Of a DNA stretch of 64,000 bases, positions 9,746 through 21,215 are shown one piece after another (the first letter of the stretch is position 1; the number at the start of each line of letters is the position of its first letter). The translations under genes were made by a program, and so were the position numbers. Origin of the DNA: Cordylochernes scorpioides (Eukaryota; Arthropoda; Arachnida; Pseudoscorpiones; Chernetidae); NCBI GenBank assembly GCA_030710605.1, contig CP092874.1:17324062-17388061 (forward strand), read 5' to 3'. Below the pieces are notes generated by a model, which did not search any database, was not told the origin of the DNA, and was given only the letters and a program-made list of their open reading frames with translations.

Positions 9746-11696
9746 GGAAGTTTTACCTTTTAGCATGTATATCGGGATAATAACTCTGAAAGATATTACA
9801 GTCACCTTTATTGAAGACACATGAGATAACCAAGTGTATATACACTCATGGACAAAACTTAAGGAAGTTTTACCTTTTAGCATGTATATCGGGATAATAA
9901 CTCTGAAATATATTACAGTCACCTTTATTGAAGACACATGAGATAACCAAGTGTATATACACTCATGGACAAAACTTAAGGAAGTTTTACCTTTTAGCAT
10001 GTATATCGGGATAATAACTCTGAAAGATATTACAGTCACCTTTATTGAAGACACATGAGATAACCAAGTGTATATACATTCATGGACAAAACTTAAGGAA
10101 GTTTTACCTTTTAGCATGTATATCGGGATAATAACTCTGAAATATATTACAGTCACCTTTATTGAAGACACATGAGATAACCAAGTGTATATACACTCAT
10201 GGACAAAACTTAAGGAAGTTTTACCTTTTAGCATGTATATCGGGATAATAACTCTGAAAGATATTACAGTCACCTTTATTGAAGACACATGAGATAACCA
10301 AGTGTATATACACTCATGGACAAAACTTAAGGAAGTTTTACCTTTTAGCATGTATATCGGGATAATAACTCTGAAATATATTACAGTCACCTTTATTGAA
10401 GACACATGAGATAACCTAGTGTATATACACTCATGGACAAAACTTAAGGAAGTTTTACCTTTTAGCATGTATATCGGGACAATAACTCTGAAAGATATTA
10501 CAGTGACCTTTATTGAAGACATACGAGATAACCAAGTGTATATACACTCATGGACAAAACTTAAGGAAGTTTTACCTTTTAGCATGTATATCGGGACAAT
10601 AACTCTGAAAGATATTACAGTGACCTTTATTGAAGACATACGAGATAACCAAGTGTATATACACTCATGGACAAAACTTAAGGAAGTTTTACCTTTTAGC
10701 ATGTATATCGGGACAATAACTCTGAAAGATATTACAGTCACCTTTATTGAAGACATACGAGATAACCAAGTGTATATACACTCATGGACAAAACTTAAGG
10801 AAGTTTTACCTTTTAGCATGTATATCGGGACAATAACTCTGAAAGATATTACAGTCACCTTTATTGAAGACATACGAGATAACCAAGTGTATATACACTC
10901 ATGGACAAAACTTAAGGAAGTTTTACCTTCTAGCATGTATATCGGGACAATAACTCTGAAAGATATTACAGTTACCTTTATTGAAGGCACACGAGATAAC
11001 CAAGTGTATATACACTCATGGACAAAACTTAAGGAAGTTGTACCTGTTAGCATGTATATCGGGATAATAACTCTGAAAGATATTACAGTGACATTTATTG
11101 AAGACACACGAGATGACCAAGTGTATATACACTGATGGACAAAACTTGAGGATGTTGTACCTTTCAGCATGTATATCGGGATAATAACTCTGAAAGATAT
11201 TACAGTGATCTTTATTGAAGACACACGAGATAACCAAGTGTATATACACTCATGGACAAAACTTGAGGATGTTGTACCTTTCAGCATGTATATCGGGATA
11301 ATAACTCTGAAAGATATTACAGTGACCTTTATTGAAGACACACGAGATAACCAAGTGTATATACACTCATGGACAAAACTTAAGGAAGTTGTACCTTTTA
11401 GCATGTATATCGGGATAATAACTCTGAAAGATATTACAGTGACCTTTATTGAAGACACGAGATAACCAAGTGTATATACACTCATGGACAAAACTTGAGG
11501 AAGTTGTACCTTTTAGCATGTATAATCGGGACAATAACTCTGAAAGATATTACAGTGACCTTTATTGAAAACACACGAGATAACCAAGTGTTAACAAAAT
11601 TGTTTCTGCCTCTTTCAAAAAAAAAAAAAAAAAAAAGGGCAGAAGACCGACGACATCAAACACTTTACACTTCCTTAAATTTTGTCCGTGGGTGTA
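9746..11696 (+). repeat. 117-bp satellite array, right part
   Basis: About 16 head-to-tail units of 117 bp. Each carries CACTCATGGACAAAACTTA, 'gcatgtatatcggga' and 'acctttattgaagaca'. The first six units alternate between GAAAGATATT and GAAATATATT, a 234-bp dimer. From about 10,480 units carry 'cgggacaataac' and no alternation. The right end (11,590-11,696) has the poly-A block with 'gacgacatcaaa' and an inverted terminal repeat ending GGGTGTA, the mirror of the left end of the element at 1,126. Because 117 is a multiple of three, both strands stay open (604 codons minus, 238 plus); these are not genes. Confidence 0.92.
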
Positions 11697-11699
11697 TTC

Positions 11700-11945
11700 A
11701 ATGGTGAACCCTCCCAGCGGTTTCGCCAGTTTGATATACCAGAGCAATATAAATAGTGTAAAGTTCATCCATGGTGATGGGGCGTTTAAGAAAGCTAAGA
11801 AAAGAGGGTTCTTTTACATATGAATCAAATATATACTGTCCTTATTGCGATGAAAAATTATTGGGAGGGCTTTGCTCATCAGTGGTAAACCACAGTAAGG
11901 ACTGTAGAAGTTTGATTTATGTGTGAAAGAAACATTCGCGTCTTA
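11700..11945 (-). repeat. GCGAAACC/CTGATGAG family, rearranged copy
   Basis: It contains 'cccagcggtttcgccagt' (inverted first box) at 11,715 and 'gggagggctttgctcatcag' (inverted second box) near 11,862-11,885, separated by about 150 bp of other sequence. So a family copy was split or two partial copies lie together. Confidence 0.55.
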
Positions 11946-11959
11946 ATGTTTTCATTTGA

Positions 11960-12340
11960 TGTATATAGATGGTGGGAACTCCGCCTTTGCCGGTCCCAAG
12001 CCCGGATGAAAAAGGAGAAGGGGGAGCAGTAACAAGCTCACTAAAAAACCTGGGCTCAGCTGGCCCGGCTGATAGTACCCTGTAAGGGCTCCTAATCCAG
12101 GGATACAGGATGAGTCTGTACTCCATGTTAGGAGCGGCTGCACATGGCGTCTGTTCCTCATGTCAGAGGCGGCCATTTCTTGTGGAGCTAAGTCGGCCTG
12201 CCACTGAGTAGTGCTCCCAGTCTTTATGACAAAGGCAGACGCATTCTATTTCACCCAGTCATGATGGTTGTCAAATCTCAAGCTTTACAAGCTTGATACC
12301 CTAATATGATTGAGTGGAGATAAGAAAGAAAAAGAAGATG
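11960..12340 (-). repeat. dispersed repeat flanking 47-bp satellite (left)
   Basis: A GC-richer segment with 'ccggtcccaagcccggat' and 'agtgctcccagtcttta'. Its inverted counterpart lies at 17,870-18,240 on the other side of the satellite. The two diverge at many positions. Possibly the 5' region of a LINE; class not proven. Confidence 0.65.
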
Positions 12341-12680
12341 ACGCGTTATTGATTTATATTAAAAGAGGGTTCTGTAATGATCTGAATTTAACAAATACTA
12401 TAGATGGGAATCCAGCTCTTTAGCTTAATGGACCTGGCAATAACTACATATGTTCTGTTTAACGAATGAGAAGATTCTCTCCGTTTTGATCGACGGACCA
12501 ATCAGAAACGTGTTTGGGGAGCTGTCTAAGCTACAGGAAACTTCTCCAAGTTTATCTGTGCTCGTAAACCGGAAGTTGTGACTTCCGACTTCTTCTAACT
12601 TCTAATCGGTTGGTTGGTCTGAGTTACAGCTGTCGTTGGTTCTACTTCTGTCTCCGTGGTGTACTGGAGCTCCTCCGTTC
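12341..12680. other. spacer before satellite
   Basis: No coding or repeat family recognised, though the last bases (12,600-12,680) carry short matches to satellite flanks. Confidence 0.4.
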
Positions 12681-15600
12681 TTTGTCGACAGTAGTGCTTC
12701 TATGTTCTGCTAACAACAGCAGGACCATTGTCGACAGTAGTGCTTCTATGTTCTGCTAACAACAGTGGAACCATTGTCGACAGTAGTGCTTCTATGTTCT
12801 GCTAACAACAGCGGGACCATTGTCGACAGTAGTGCTTCTATGTTCTGCTAACAACAGTGGAACCATTGTCGACAGTAGTGCTTCTATGTTCTGCTAACAA
12901 CAGTGGAACCATTGTCGACAGTAGTGCTTCTATGTTCTGCTAACAACAGTGGAACCATTGTCGACAGTAGTGCTTCTATGTTCTGCTAACAACAGTGGAA
13001 CCATTGTCGACAGTAGTGCTTCTATGTTCTGCTAACAACAGTGGAACCATTGTCGACAGTAGTGCTTCTATGTTCTGCTAACAACAGTGGAACCATTGTC
13101 GACAGTAGTGCTTCTATGTTCTGCTAACAACAGTGGAACCATTGTCGACAGTAGTGCTTCCATTGTTCAGCTAACAACAGCGAGACCATTGTCGACAGTA
13201 GTGCTTCCATTGTTCTGCTAACAACAGTGGAACCATTGTCGACAGTAGTGCTTCCATTGTTCAGCTAACAACAGCGAGACCATTGTCGACAGTAGTGCTT
13301 CCATTGTTCTACTAACAACAGTGGAACCATTGTCGACAGTAGTGCTTCCATTGTTCAGCTAACAACAGCGAGACCATTGTCGACAGTAGTGCTTCCATTG
13401 TTCTGCTAACAACAACGGGACCATTGTCGACAGTAGTGCTTCCATTGTTCAGTTAACAACAGCGAGACCATTGTCGACAGTAGTGCTTCCATTGTTCAGT
13501 TAACAACAGCGGGACCATTGTCGACAGTAGTGCTTCCATTGTTCAGCTAACAACAGCGAGACCATTGTCGACAGTAGTGCTTCCATTGTTCAGTTAACAA
13601 CAGCGGGATCATTGTCGACAGTAGTGCTTCCATTGTTCAGCTAACAACAGCGAGACCATTGTCGACAGTAGTGCTTCCATTGTTCAGCTAACAACAGCGA
13701 GACCATTGTCGACAGTAGTGCTTCCATTATTCAGTTAACAACAGCGGGACCATTGTCGATAGTAGTGCTTCCATTGTTCAGCTAACAACAGCGAGACCAT
13801 TGTCGACAGTAGTGCTTCCATTGTTCAGCTAACAACAGCGAGACCATTGTCGACAGTAGTGCTTCCATTGTTCTGCTAACAACAGTGGAACCATTGTCGA
13901 CAGTAGTGCTTCCATTGTTCAGTTAACAACAACGGGACCATTGTCGACAGTAGTGCTTCCATTGTTCAGCTAACAACAGCGAGACCATTGTCGACAGTAG
14001 TGCTTCCATTGTTCTGCTAACAACAGTGGAACCATTGTCGACAGTAGTGCTTCCATTGTTCAGTTAACAACAACGGGACCATTGTCGACAGTAGTGCTTC
14101 CATTGTTCAGCTAACAACACCGGGACCATTGTCGACAGTAGTGCTTCCATTGTTCAGCTAACAACAGCGAGACCATTGTCGACAGTAGTGCTTCCATTGT
14201 TCAGCTAACAACAGCGGGACCATTGTCGACAGTAGTGCTTCCATTGTTCAGTTAACAACAACGGGACCATTGTCGACAGTAGTGCTTCCATTGTTCAGCT
14301 AACAACACCGGGACCATTGTCGACAGTAGCGCTTCCATTGTTCAGCTAACAACAGCGAGACCATTGTCGACAGTAGTGTTTCCATTGTTCAGCTAACAAC
14401 ACCGGGACCATTGTCGACAGTAGTGCTTCCATTGTTCAGCTGACAACAGTGGGACCATTGTCGACAGTAGTGCTTCCATTGTTCTGCTAACAACAGCGGG
14501 ACCATTGTCGACAGTAGTGCTTCCATTGTTCAGCTAACAACAGCGGGATCATTGTCGACAGTAGTGCTTCCATTGTTCAGCTGACAACAGCGGGATCATT
14601 GTCGACAGTAGTGCTTCCATTGTTCTGCTAACAACAGCGGGACCATTGTCGACAGTAGTGCTTCCATTGTTCAGCTAACAACAGCGGAATAATTGTCGAC
14701 AGTAGTGCTTCCATTGTTCAGCTCACAACGGCGGGATCATTGTCGACAGTAGTGCTTCCATTGTTCAGCTGACAAGGGCGGGATCATTGTCGACAGTAGT
14801 GCTTCTATTGTTCAGCTGACAACAGCAGGACCATTGTCGACAGTAGTGCTTCCATTGTTCAGCTAACAACAGCGGGATAATTGTCGACAGTAGTGCTTCC
14901 ATTGTTCAGCTAACAACGGCGGGATCATTGTCGAGAGTAGTGCTTCCATTGTTCAGCTAACAACAGCGGGATCATTGTCGACAGTAGTGCTTCCATTGTT
15001 CAGCTAACAACAGAGGGATCATTGTCGACAGTAGTGCTTCCATTGTTTAGATAACAACAGCGAGACCATTGTCGACAGTAGTGCTTCCATTGTTCTGCTA
15101 ACAACAGTGGAACCATTGTCGACAGTAGTGCTTCCATTGTTCAGCTAACAACAGCGAGACCATTGTCGACAGTAGTGCTTCCATTGTTCTGCTAACAACA
15201 GTGGAACCATTGTCGACAGTAGTGCTTCCATTGTTCAGCTAACAACAGCGAGACCATTGTCGACAGTAGTGCTTCCATTGTTCTGCTAACAACAGTGGAA
15301 CCATTGTCGACAGTAGTGCTTCCATTGTTCAGCTAACAACAGCGAGACCATTGTCGACAGTAGTGCTTCCATTGTTCTACTAACAACAGTGGAACCATTG
15401 TCGACAGTAGTGCTTCCATTGTTCAGCTAACAACAGCGAGACCATTGTCGACAGTAGTGCTTCCATTGTTCAGTTAACAACAGCGAGACCATTGTCGACA
15501 GTAGTGCTTCCATTGTTCAGTTAACAACAGCGGGACCATTGTCGACAGTAGTGCTTCCATTGTTCAGCTAACAACAGCGAGACCATTGTCGACAGTAGTG

Positions 15601-17510
15601 CTTCCATTGTTCAGTTAACAACAGCGGGATCATTGTCGACAGTAGTGCTTCCATTGTTCAGCTAACAACAACGGGACCATTGTCGACAGTAGTGCTTCCA
15701 TTGTTCAGCTAACAACAGCGAGACCATTGTCGACAGTAGTGCTTCCATTGTTCAGCTAACAACAGCGGGACCATTGTCGATAGTAGTGCTTCCATTGTTC
15801 AGCTAACAACAGCGAGACCATTGTCGACAGTAGTGCTTCCATTGTTCAGCTAACAACAGCGAGACCATTGTCGACAGTAGTGCTTCCATTGTTCTGCTAA
15901 CAACAGTGGAACCATTGTCGACAGTAGTGCTTCCATTGTTCAGTTAACAACAACGGGACCATTGTCGACAGTAGTGCTTCCATTGTTCAGCTAACAACAG
16001 CGAGACCATTGTCGACAGTAGTGCTTCCATTGTTCTGCTAACAACAGTGGAACCATTGTCGACAGTAGTGCTTCCATTGTTCAGTTAACAACAACGGGAC
16101 CATTGTCGACAGTAGTGCTTCCATTGTTCAGCTAACAACACCGGGACCATTGTCGACAGTAGTGCTTCCATTGTTCAGCTAACAACAGCGAGACCATTGT
16201 CGACAGTAGTGCTTCCATTGTTCAGCTAACAACAGCGGGACCATTGTCGACAGTAGTGCTTCCATTGTTCAGTTAACAACAACGGGACCATTGTCGACAG
16301 TAGTGCTTCCATTGTTCAGCTAACAACACCGGGACCATTGTCGACAGTAGCGCTTCCATTGTTCAGCTAACAACAGCGAGACCATTGTCGACAGTAGTGC
16401 TTCCATTGTTCAGCTAACAACACCGGGACCATTGTCGACAGTAGTGCTTCCATTGTTCAGCTGACAACAGTGGGACCATTGTCGACAGTAGTGCTTCCAT
16501 TGTTCTGCTAACAACAGCGGGACCATTGTCGACAGTAGTGCTTCCATTGTTCAGCTAACAACAGCGGGATCATTGTCGACAGTAGTGCTTCCATTGTTCA
16601 GCTGACAACAGCGGGATCATTGTCGACAGTAGTGCTTCCATTGTTCTGCTAACAACAGCGGGACCATTGTCGACAGTAGTGCTTCCATTGTTCAGCTAAC
16701 AACAGCGGGATAATTGTCGACAGTAGTGCTTCCATTGTTCAGCTCACAACGGCGGGATCATTGTCGACAGTAGTGCTTCCATTGTTCAGCTGACAAGGGC
16801 GGGATCATTGTCGACAGTAGTGCTTCTATTGTTCAGCTGACAACAGCAGGACCATTGTCGACAGTAGTGCTTCCATTGTTCAGCTAACAACAGCGGGATA
16901 ATTGTCGACAGTAGTGCTTCCATTGTTCAGCTAACAACGGCGGGATCATTGTCGAGAGTAGTGCTTCCATTGTTCAGCTAACAACAGCGGGATCATTGTC
17001 GACAGTAGTGCTTCCATTGTTCAGCTAACAACAGAGGGATCATTGTCGACAGTAGTGCTTCCATTGTTTAGATAACAACAGCGGGACCATTGTCGACAGT
17101 AGTGCTTCCATTGTTCAGCTGACAACAGCGGGATCATTGTCGACAGTAGTGCTTCCATTGTTCAGCTAACAACAGCAGGACCATTGTAGACAGTAGTGCT
17201 TCCATTGTTCTGCTAACAACAGCGGGTTCATTGTCGACAGTAGTGCTTACATTGTTCAGCTAACAACAGCAGGACCATTGTAGACAGTAGTGCTTCCATT
17301 GTTCAGCTAACAACAGCGGGATCATTGTCGACAGTAGTGCTTCCATTGTTCAGCTAACAACAGCGGGATGATTGTCGACAGTAGTGCTTCCATTGATCAG
17401 CTAACAACGGCGGGACCATTGTAGACAGTAGTGCTTCCATAGTTCAGCTAACAACAGTGAGGACCATTGTCGACAATAGTGCTTCCATTGATCAGCTAAC
17501 AACAGCGGGA
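12681..17510 (+). repeat. 46/47-bp satellite array, about 100 units
   Basis: The unit reads ACCATTGTCGACAGTAGTGC, then TTCCATTGTTCAGCTAAC and AACAGCGAG, 47 bp. The first ten or so units (to about 13,140) are a 46-bp variant with TTCTATGTTCTGC. From about 13,140 a block of 43 units (2,021 bp) is repeated in tandem: marker variants such as 'ctgacaagggcg' (14,769 and 16,790) and 'gtagcgcttcc' (14,330 and 16,351) recur exactly 2,021 bp apart. The last units (17,150-17,510) are more divergent. Each unit has one GTCGAC. Confidence 0.95.
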
Positions 17511-17869
17511 TCTAGCAGCGAGAGTACCACCAGGTACTGTACTTGTGTGGAGAGGACATGGCGTGACAGATGGCAGGACATGTCACGCAACTTGCGCTGT
17601 TCTTCCCTCAGCCCGGTCGATGTGTCACCACGTGCCGCGGGGGATCCTCCACAACCTCCGAGATCTTTCCAAAACCTTCCCTTCACTAGTTAAGTCATCA
17701 TTAAGGAGATTCGGGTGTTTTTATTGCAATATTCTCAATTACCAATAGACAGAGAGAGAAAAAATAAATAAAAACTTGTGGTCCGAACAAAATAAATTAT
17801 AATAACATCCCATTTTAGAAAAAAATAATATCCTAACATCACACACCATTAACCATGTAAATATAAATG
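17511..17869. other. spacer after satellite
   Basis: A GC-richer segment to about 17,690 with no recognisable protein, then AT-rich sequence. Confidence 0.4.
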
Positions 17870-18240
17870 TGTTCTTCTTCTTTCTTATCTCCACTCAATC
17901 GTATCAGGGTACCAAGCTAGTAAGGCTTCAGACTTGACAACCATCATGACTGGGTGAAGTAGAATGCCTTTGTCATTAAGACTGGGAGCACTACTCAGTG
18001 GCAGGCAAACTTAGCTCCAAAATAAATAGCTGCCTCTGAAATGAGGAACAGATGCCATGTGCAGCTGTTCCTAACATGGAGTACAAACGCTGCTCATCAT
18101 GTATCCCTGGAGTCCTTACAGGGTACTATCAGCTAGGCCAGCTGAGTCCAGGTTTTTTAGTGAGCTTGTTACTGCTCCCCCTCCTCCTTTTTCATCCGGG
18201 CTTGGGATTGGTAAAGGTGGAGTTATGTTATGTACTATAA
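17870..18240 (+). repeat. dispersed repeat flanking 47-bp satellite (right)
   Basis: Inverted relative of 11,960-12,340: 'actgggagcactactcagtg', 'gggtactatcagct' and 'catccgggcttgggat' are shared. Together the two copies make a large imperfect inverted repeat around the satellite. Confidence 0.65.
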
Positions 18241-18798
18241 TTTACTGTAAATATGATAAGTTAGATTGTTTGAGTGGTACCTAATATAGTTATTTGTGAA
18301 GTGTGGAGTTATCAATGTATCCCAGGTAGTACAATCCTGAAAGACCATAACATTGAAAAATGTCTAAATCCTTTACCTCCTGGAGATGCTTTCTTATCTT
18401 AGAGTCTGTTTCAGTTGAAAGACATCTCATGATTTGTACTGACCTGAAACAGTCTCTGATAAGAGGCCATTTCTAGAAGAGACCTATATATTTTGGCTAT
18501 GGTCTCTTATGTGAACCTCTATTGTATTCACAAATATGATCGTTGTTGAGATTTTTGTTTGTTAGCGCCATCTATTGACCGTCATTGCAAACACTCGAAG
18601 CCGTCAATGTGCGAATACGGTATTGAAGACAAGGAAAAACACTTAACCCCAGTTAGATTGACTTACCCAAATATTTATTCTTTGATCAAATCTCTTACCA
18701 TGCGCCTTCGGTCATATATCCCATACAATCTTCACTTTGTTACTGTACTCTTCCAAACAGCGCGATCTCTCTACCCTAAATCTGTGCACAATCTTACT
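18241..18798. other. unassigned spacer
   Basis: A block near 18,565-18,580 (CCATCTATTGACCGTC) is shared with the foldback at 37,495-37,710. A 108-codon frame from 18,559 runs into the 117-bp repeat and is not convincing. Confidence 0.4.
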
Positions 18799-19053
18799 TA
18801 CACTCATGGACAAAACTTAAGGAAGTTGAAAGTCTTTGAAGTCGCCGGTCGTTTATTTATTTTTTATCTCGTGTGTCTTCAATAAAGGTCACTGTAATAT
18901 CTTTCAGAGTTATTGTCTGAATCCCGATATACATACTGGAATGTACAACTTCCTTAAGTGTTGTCCATGAGTGTATACACACTTGGTTATCTCGTGTGTC
19001 TTCAATAAAGGTCTATGTAATATATTTCAGAGTTATTGTACCGATATACATGC
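18799..19053 (+). repeat. 117-bp family element, cut by gap
   Basis: It starts TA|CACTCATGGACAAAACTTA at 18,799, passes through the 'gaagtcgccggtcg' end block, then about 1.6 units up to the gap. Copy number beyond is unknown. Confidence 0.85.
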
Positions 19054-19153
19054 NNNNNNNNNNNNNNNNNNNNNNNNNNNNNNNNNNNNNNNNNNNNNNN
19101 NNNNNNNNNNNNNNNNNNNNNNNNNNNNNNNNNNNNNNNNNNNNNNNNNNNNN
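19054..19153. other. assembly gap (100 N)
   Basis: Exactly 100 N, the conventional gap of unknown length. It begins inside a 117-bp unit, so an array probably collapsed here. Confidence 1.
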
Positions 19154-19262
19154 CTTATTTATTTTTATATAAAAATATACGTTGTTGTATCTCGAAAAAG
19201 GTTGGCATTCATCCAACTGAAATATTGGTATTGATGAATACATTATTTTTTATCCAATATAT
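19154..19262 (+). repeat. half of a foldback repeat
   Basis: 'ccaactgaaatattggt' and 'atccaatatatg' match one arm of the foldback at 46,146-46,340. The other arm may be in the gap. Confidence 0.5.
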
Positions 19263-19269
19263 GCCTCGA

Positions 19270-19497
19270 AAATTAGAAACTATTTTAGACGCTTAAGATT
19301 CTTTTTGAAATTGAACAATTTCTACTGTCTTTACTGAAATGGAAAAATTAATGGGAGGGTTCACCACTGATGAGCCAGGCCCTCCCATTAATTTTTCCAT
19401 TACAGTAAGGACAGTAGAAATTGTTTAATTTCAAAAAGAATCTTACGCGTCTATAATAGTTTCTAATTTTAATAACAGATGGCGCGCTAATGCATCA
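19270..19497. repeat. GCGAAACC/CTGATGAG family, palindromic copy
   Basis: Arms of about 95 bp fold back around 'ttcaccactgatgagccag'. Both arms carry 'agaaattg..ttaatttc' and an ACGCGTCTA-type end. Closing stem GGGAGGG/CCCTCCC. The GCGAAACC side is replaced by a second copy of the distal arm. Confidence 0.75.
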
Positions 19498-19704
19498 TAA
19501 TACATACATAATGCATCAAAATATTTATATATAATAAAAACATTAATAAATAGTTATTTTTTATCTATACCTTTTAGGCGTGTGCTGAAATTAATTAATA
19601 TATATCCGCCTTTTAGAGGACTCGGGTCGGTGACAAAGGCACAACACCAGGGAAACCTTTGACTGGAGACTCGATCACTATTTTTCATTTTTTCTCTAGA
19701 TTTA

Positions 19705-19816
19705 CTAGCCGAATGACCCGCCTGGGATTTATCCGAAGGCATTTCCCCCCGAGTGTGTATATATAGAATACAATTCTGTTTTTTAATCAAATACTATTAG
19801 TTACAATTATATATTA
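19705..19816 (-). mobile_element. Helitron 3'-end fragment
   Basis: 'ttactagccgaatgacccg' matches the Helitron end at 33,399, with the hairpin decayed; 'caaatactatt' is also shared. It abuts the next Helitron. Confidence 0.5.
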
Positions 19817-20632
19817 CTAGCGAATGTACCCGGCTTCGCCCGGGTAACCGAGTAAAAGTTTGCCTAACAAACATTTTTAAAACGATTCTAGCAAGCATCC
19901 AATCTCTACTGGACATGGCATCTGCCCGGTAAGCGGAACACTGTGGGTTCGATTTCCATCCCTGGACACTTTTATTTTTCCGTTTATCATTACTCTTCAC
20001 AATTCATCCATTTATACCTCATCCCTAAGGTTAGAAATAATCGTTATTTCTTCTTAAAATAAATTTTGATTTTTGTTTGAAAAGAAACACATGCGGGATC
20101 GTTTTTAAATGTCGTTTTACAATCACAAGCCGTATTATAACTTTATGTTTGATACTCTGCTAGCTGTACCCGTTCACTCGTTGCTGTTTTTGAACAAAAA
20201 GGTAGTTTTGATGCCTCAAACAGAATTTATGAATGATCAAATGTATACAATACATCAAAATGAAAATTAACAATAAAATTATCCCTACATATATGTCATT
20301 TGAATATAACATATGTACAAAACATAGATATACATAGTTGATGGTAGAATAAACATGCTTCTTCACTTGTGATATTAAACAATATTGCAAACGAATTTCA
20401 ATCGAACAATAATTTTGTAATTATTAAATATCATCGTGAAATTAATGATGATTGATGGTGAACTTTATCTTAGTAGTGCTAGAACTCCAACTCTGATTTT
20501 TTAAAAATATTTTCTGAAAACCTTCCCTGAGATATACCTAATAATTTCCCAAAGTTTCATGGCGATTGGATGTATGGTTTTTGAATCTATCAAGTACAGA
20601 CAGACCCACATTCTTTTATATAACCTCTATTT
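19817..20632 (-). mobile_element. non-autonomous Helitron carrying a SINE
   Basis: Minus-strand 3' end: CTAG at 19,817-19,820 next to a hairpin (CCCGGCTTCGCCCGGG). Its 5' end lies near 20,630 by the 'gtctgtctgtac'-type stretch. Related to the Helitron at 2,006-3,215. Relative to that copy it contains an extra SINE at about 19,905-20,095. Confidence 0.7.
19905..20095 (+). mobile_element. SINE-1 with tRNA-like head
   Basis: The head includes 'ctgcccggtaagcgg' and an internal B box (GGGTTCGATTTCC), then 'ctggacacttttattt' and the SINE-1 body ending near 'aaacacatgcgg'. The related Helitron at 2,006 lacks it. The A-box half is decayed. Confidence 0.6.
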
Positions 20633-20703
20633 ATTATAACCTCTAACTTCATTTTATAAAACCATCTACTTGTTAAAATTATTAATTTTTATCAACTCTT
20701 TAC

Positions 20704-20825
20704 ATTTGTAGACATGTGGTGCACTTACAATAAAAGCATTCGCTAACTACTCACCATGATTATCATGGCTTGTACCACGTATACTAGGGATAATTTGAAA
20801 ATTATTATTAGAATTTTTAATGAAA
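20704..20825 (+). mobile_element. SINE-2 3' fragment
   Basis: Matches the second half of the full SINE at 30,530-30,819: 'agacatgtggtgcactta', 'ccatgattatcatggc', 'actagggataatt'. Confidence 0.7.
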
Positions 20826-21059
20826 ATGAGTGTGAGGGTATCCTTTGAACCTTCGGTATTTTATATATGCTGCTCGAAAGAATGCTTCGCCGAAAGATTC
20901 TTGGTTCATCAAACATGATGTATCAATATATTATCATCATTTTCTGACTAAAAAATGAGTAAATTCGACAAATTCTTTGTTAAACCGCATAAGGCAGATG
21001 TCTAAAATTTATTCCTAATCTAAAAAAAAATATTGATTTGACCTGGTTCATCAGTGAAG

Positions 21060-21215
21060 GCACCTCCCATCGGTTTCGCCAGTTTTATTTGTCAGGGTTC
21101 CCCACTGATGAGCCAGGCCCTCCCAATATTTTATCATTGCAGTAAGGACAGTGCAGGAAGGTGTTGATTTTCAATAAAAAGAAACATACGCGTGTAAATA
21201 GGTTATAATTTCTGT
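21060..21215 (+). repeat. GCGAAACC/CTGATGAG family copy
   Basis: Inverted first box (TCGGTTTCGCCAG) near 21,075 and forward second box (CACTGATGAGCCAGG) near 21,105, so the two halves are partly inverted. 'gcagtaaggacagtg' follows. Confidence 0.65.

Noticed and set aside
9677..11491. 604-codon open frame on minus and 238-codon frame on plus
   Set aside because: Both arise from the stop-free 117-bp tandem unit; the two strands cannot both be coding, and no domain is present.
12681..17510. CRISPR-like array of regular repeats
   Set aside because: Units are contiguous 46-47 bp satellite repeats with no unique spacers, in eukaryotic DNA.
17457..17693. 78-codon frame at the right edge of the satellite
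   Set aside because: It begins in satellite units and continues into unrecognised GC-rich sequence; no motif or homologous copy seen.
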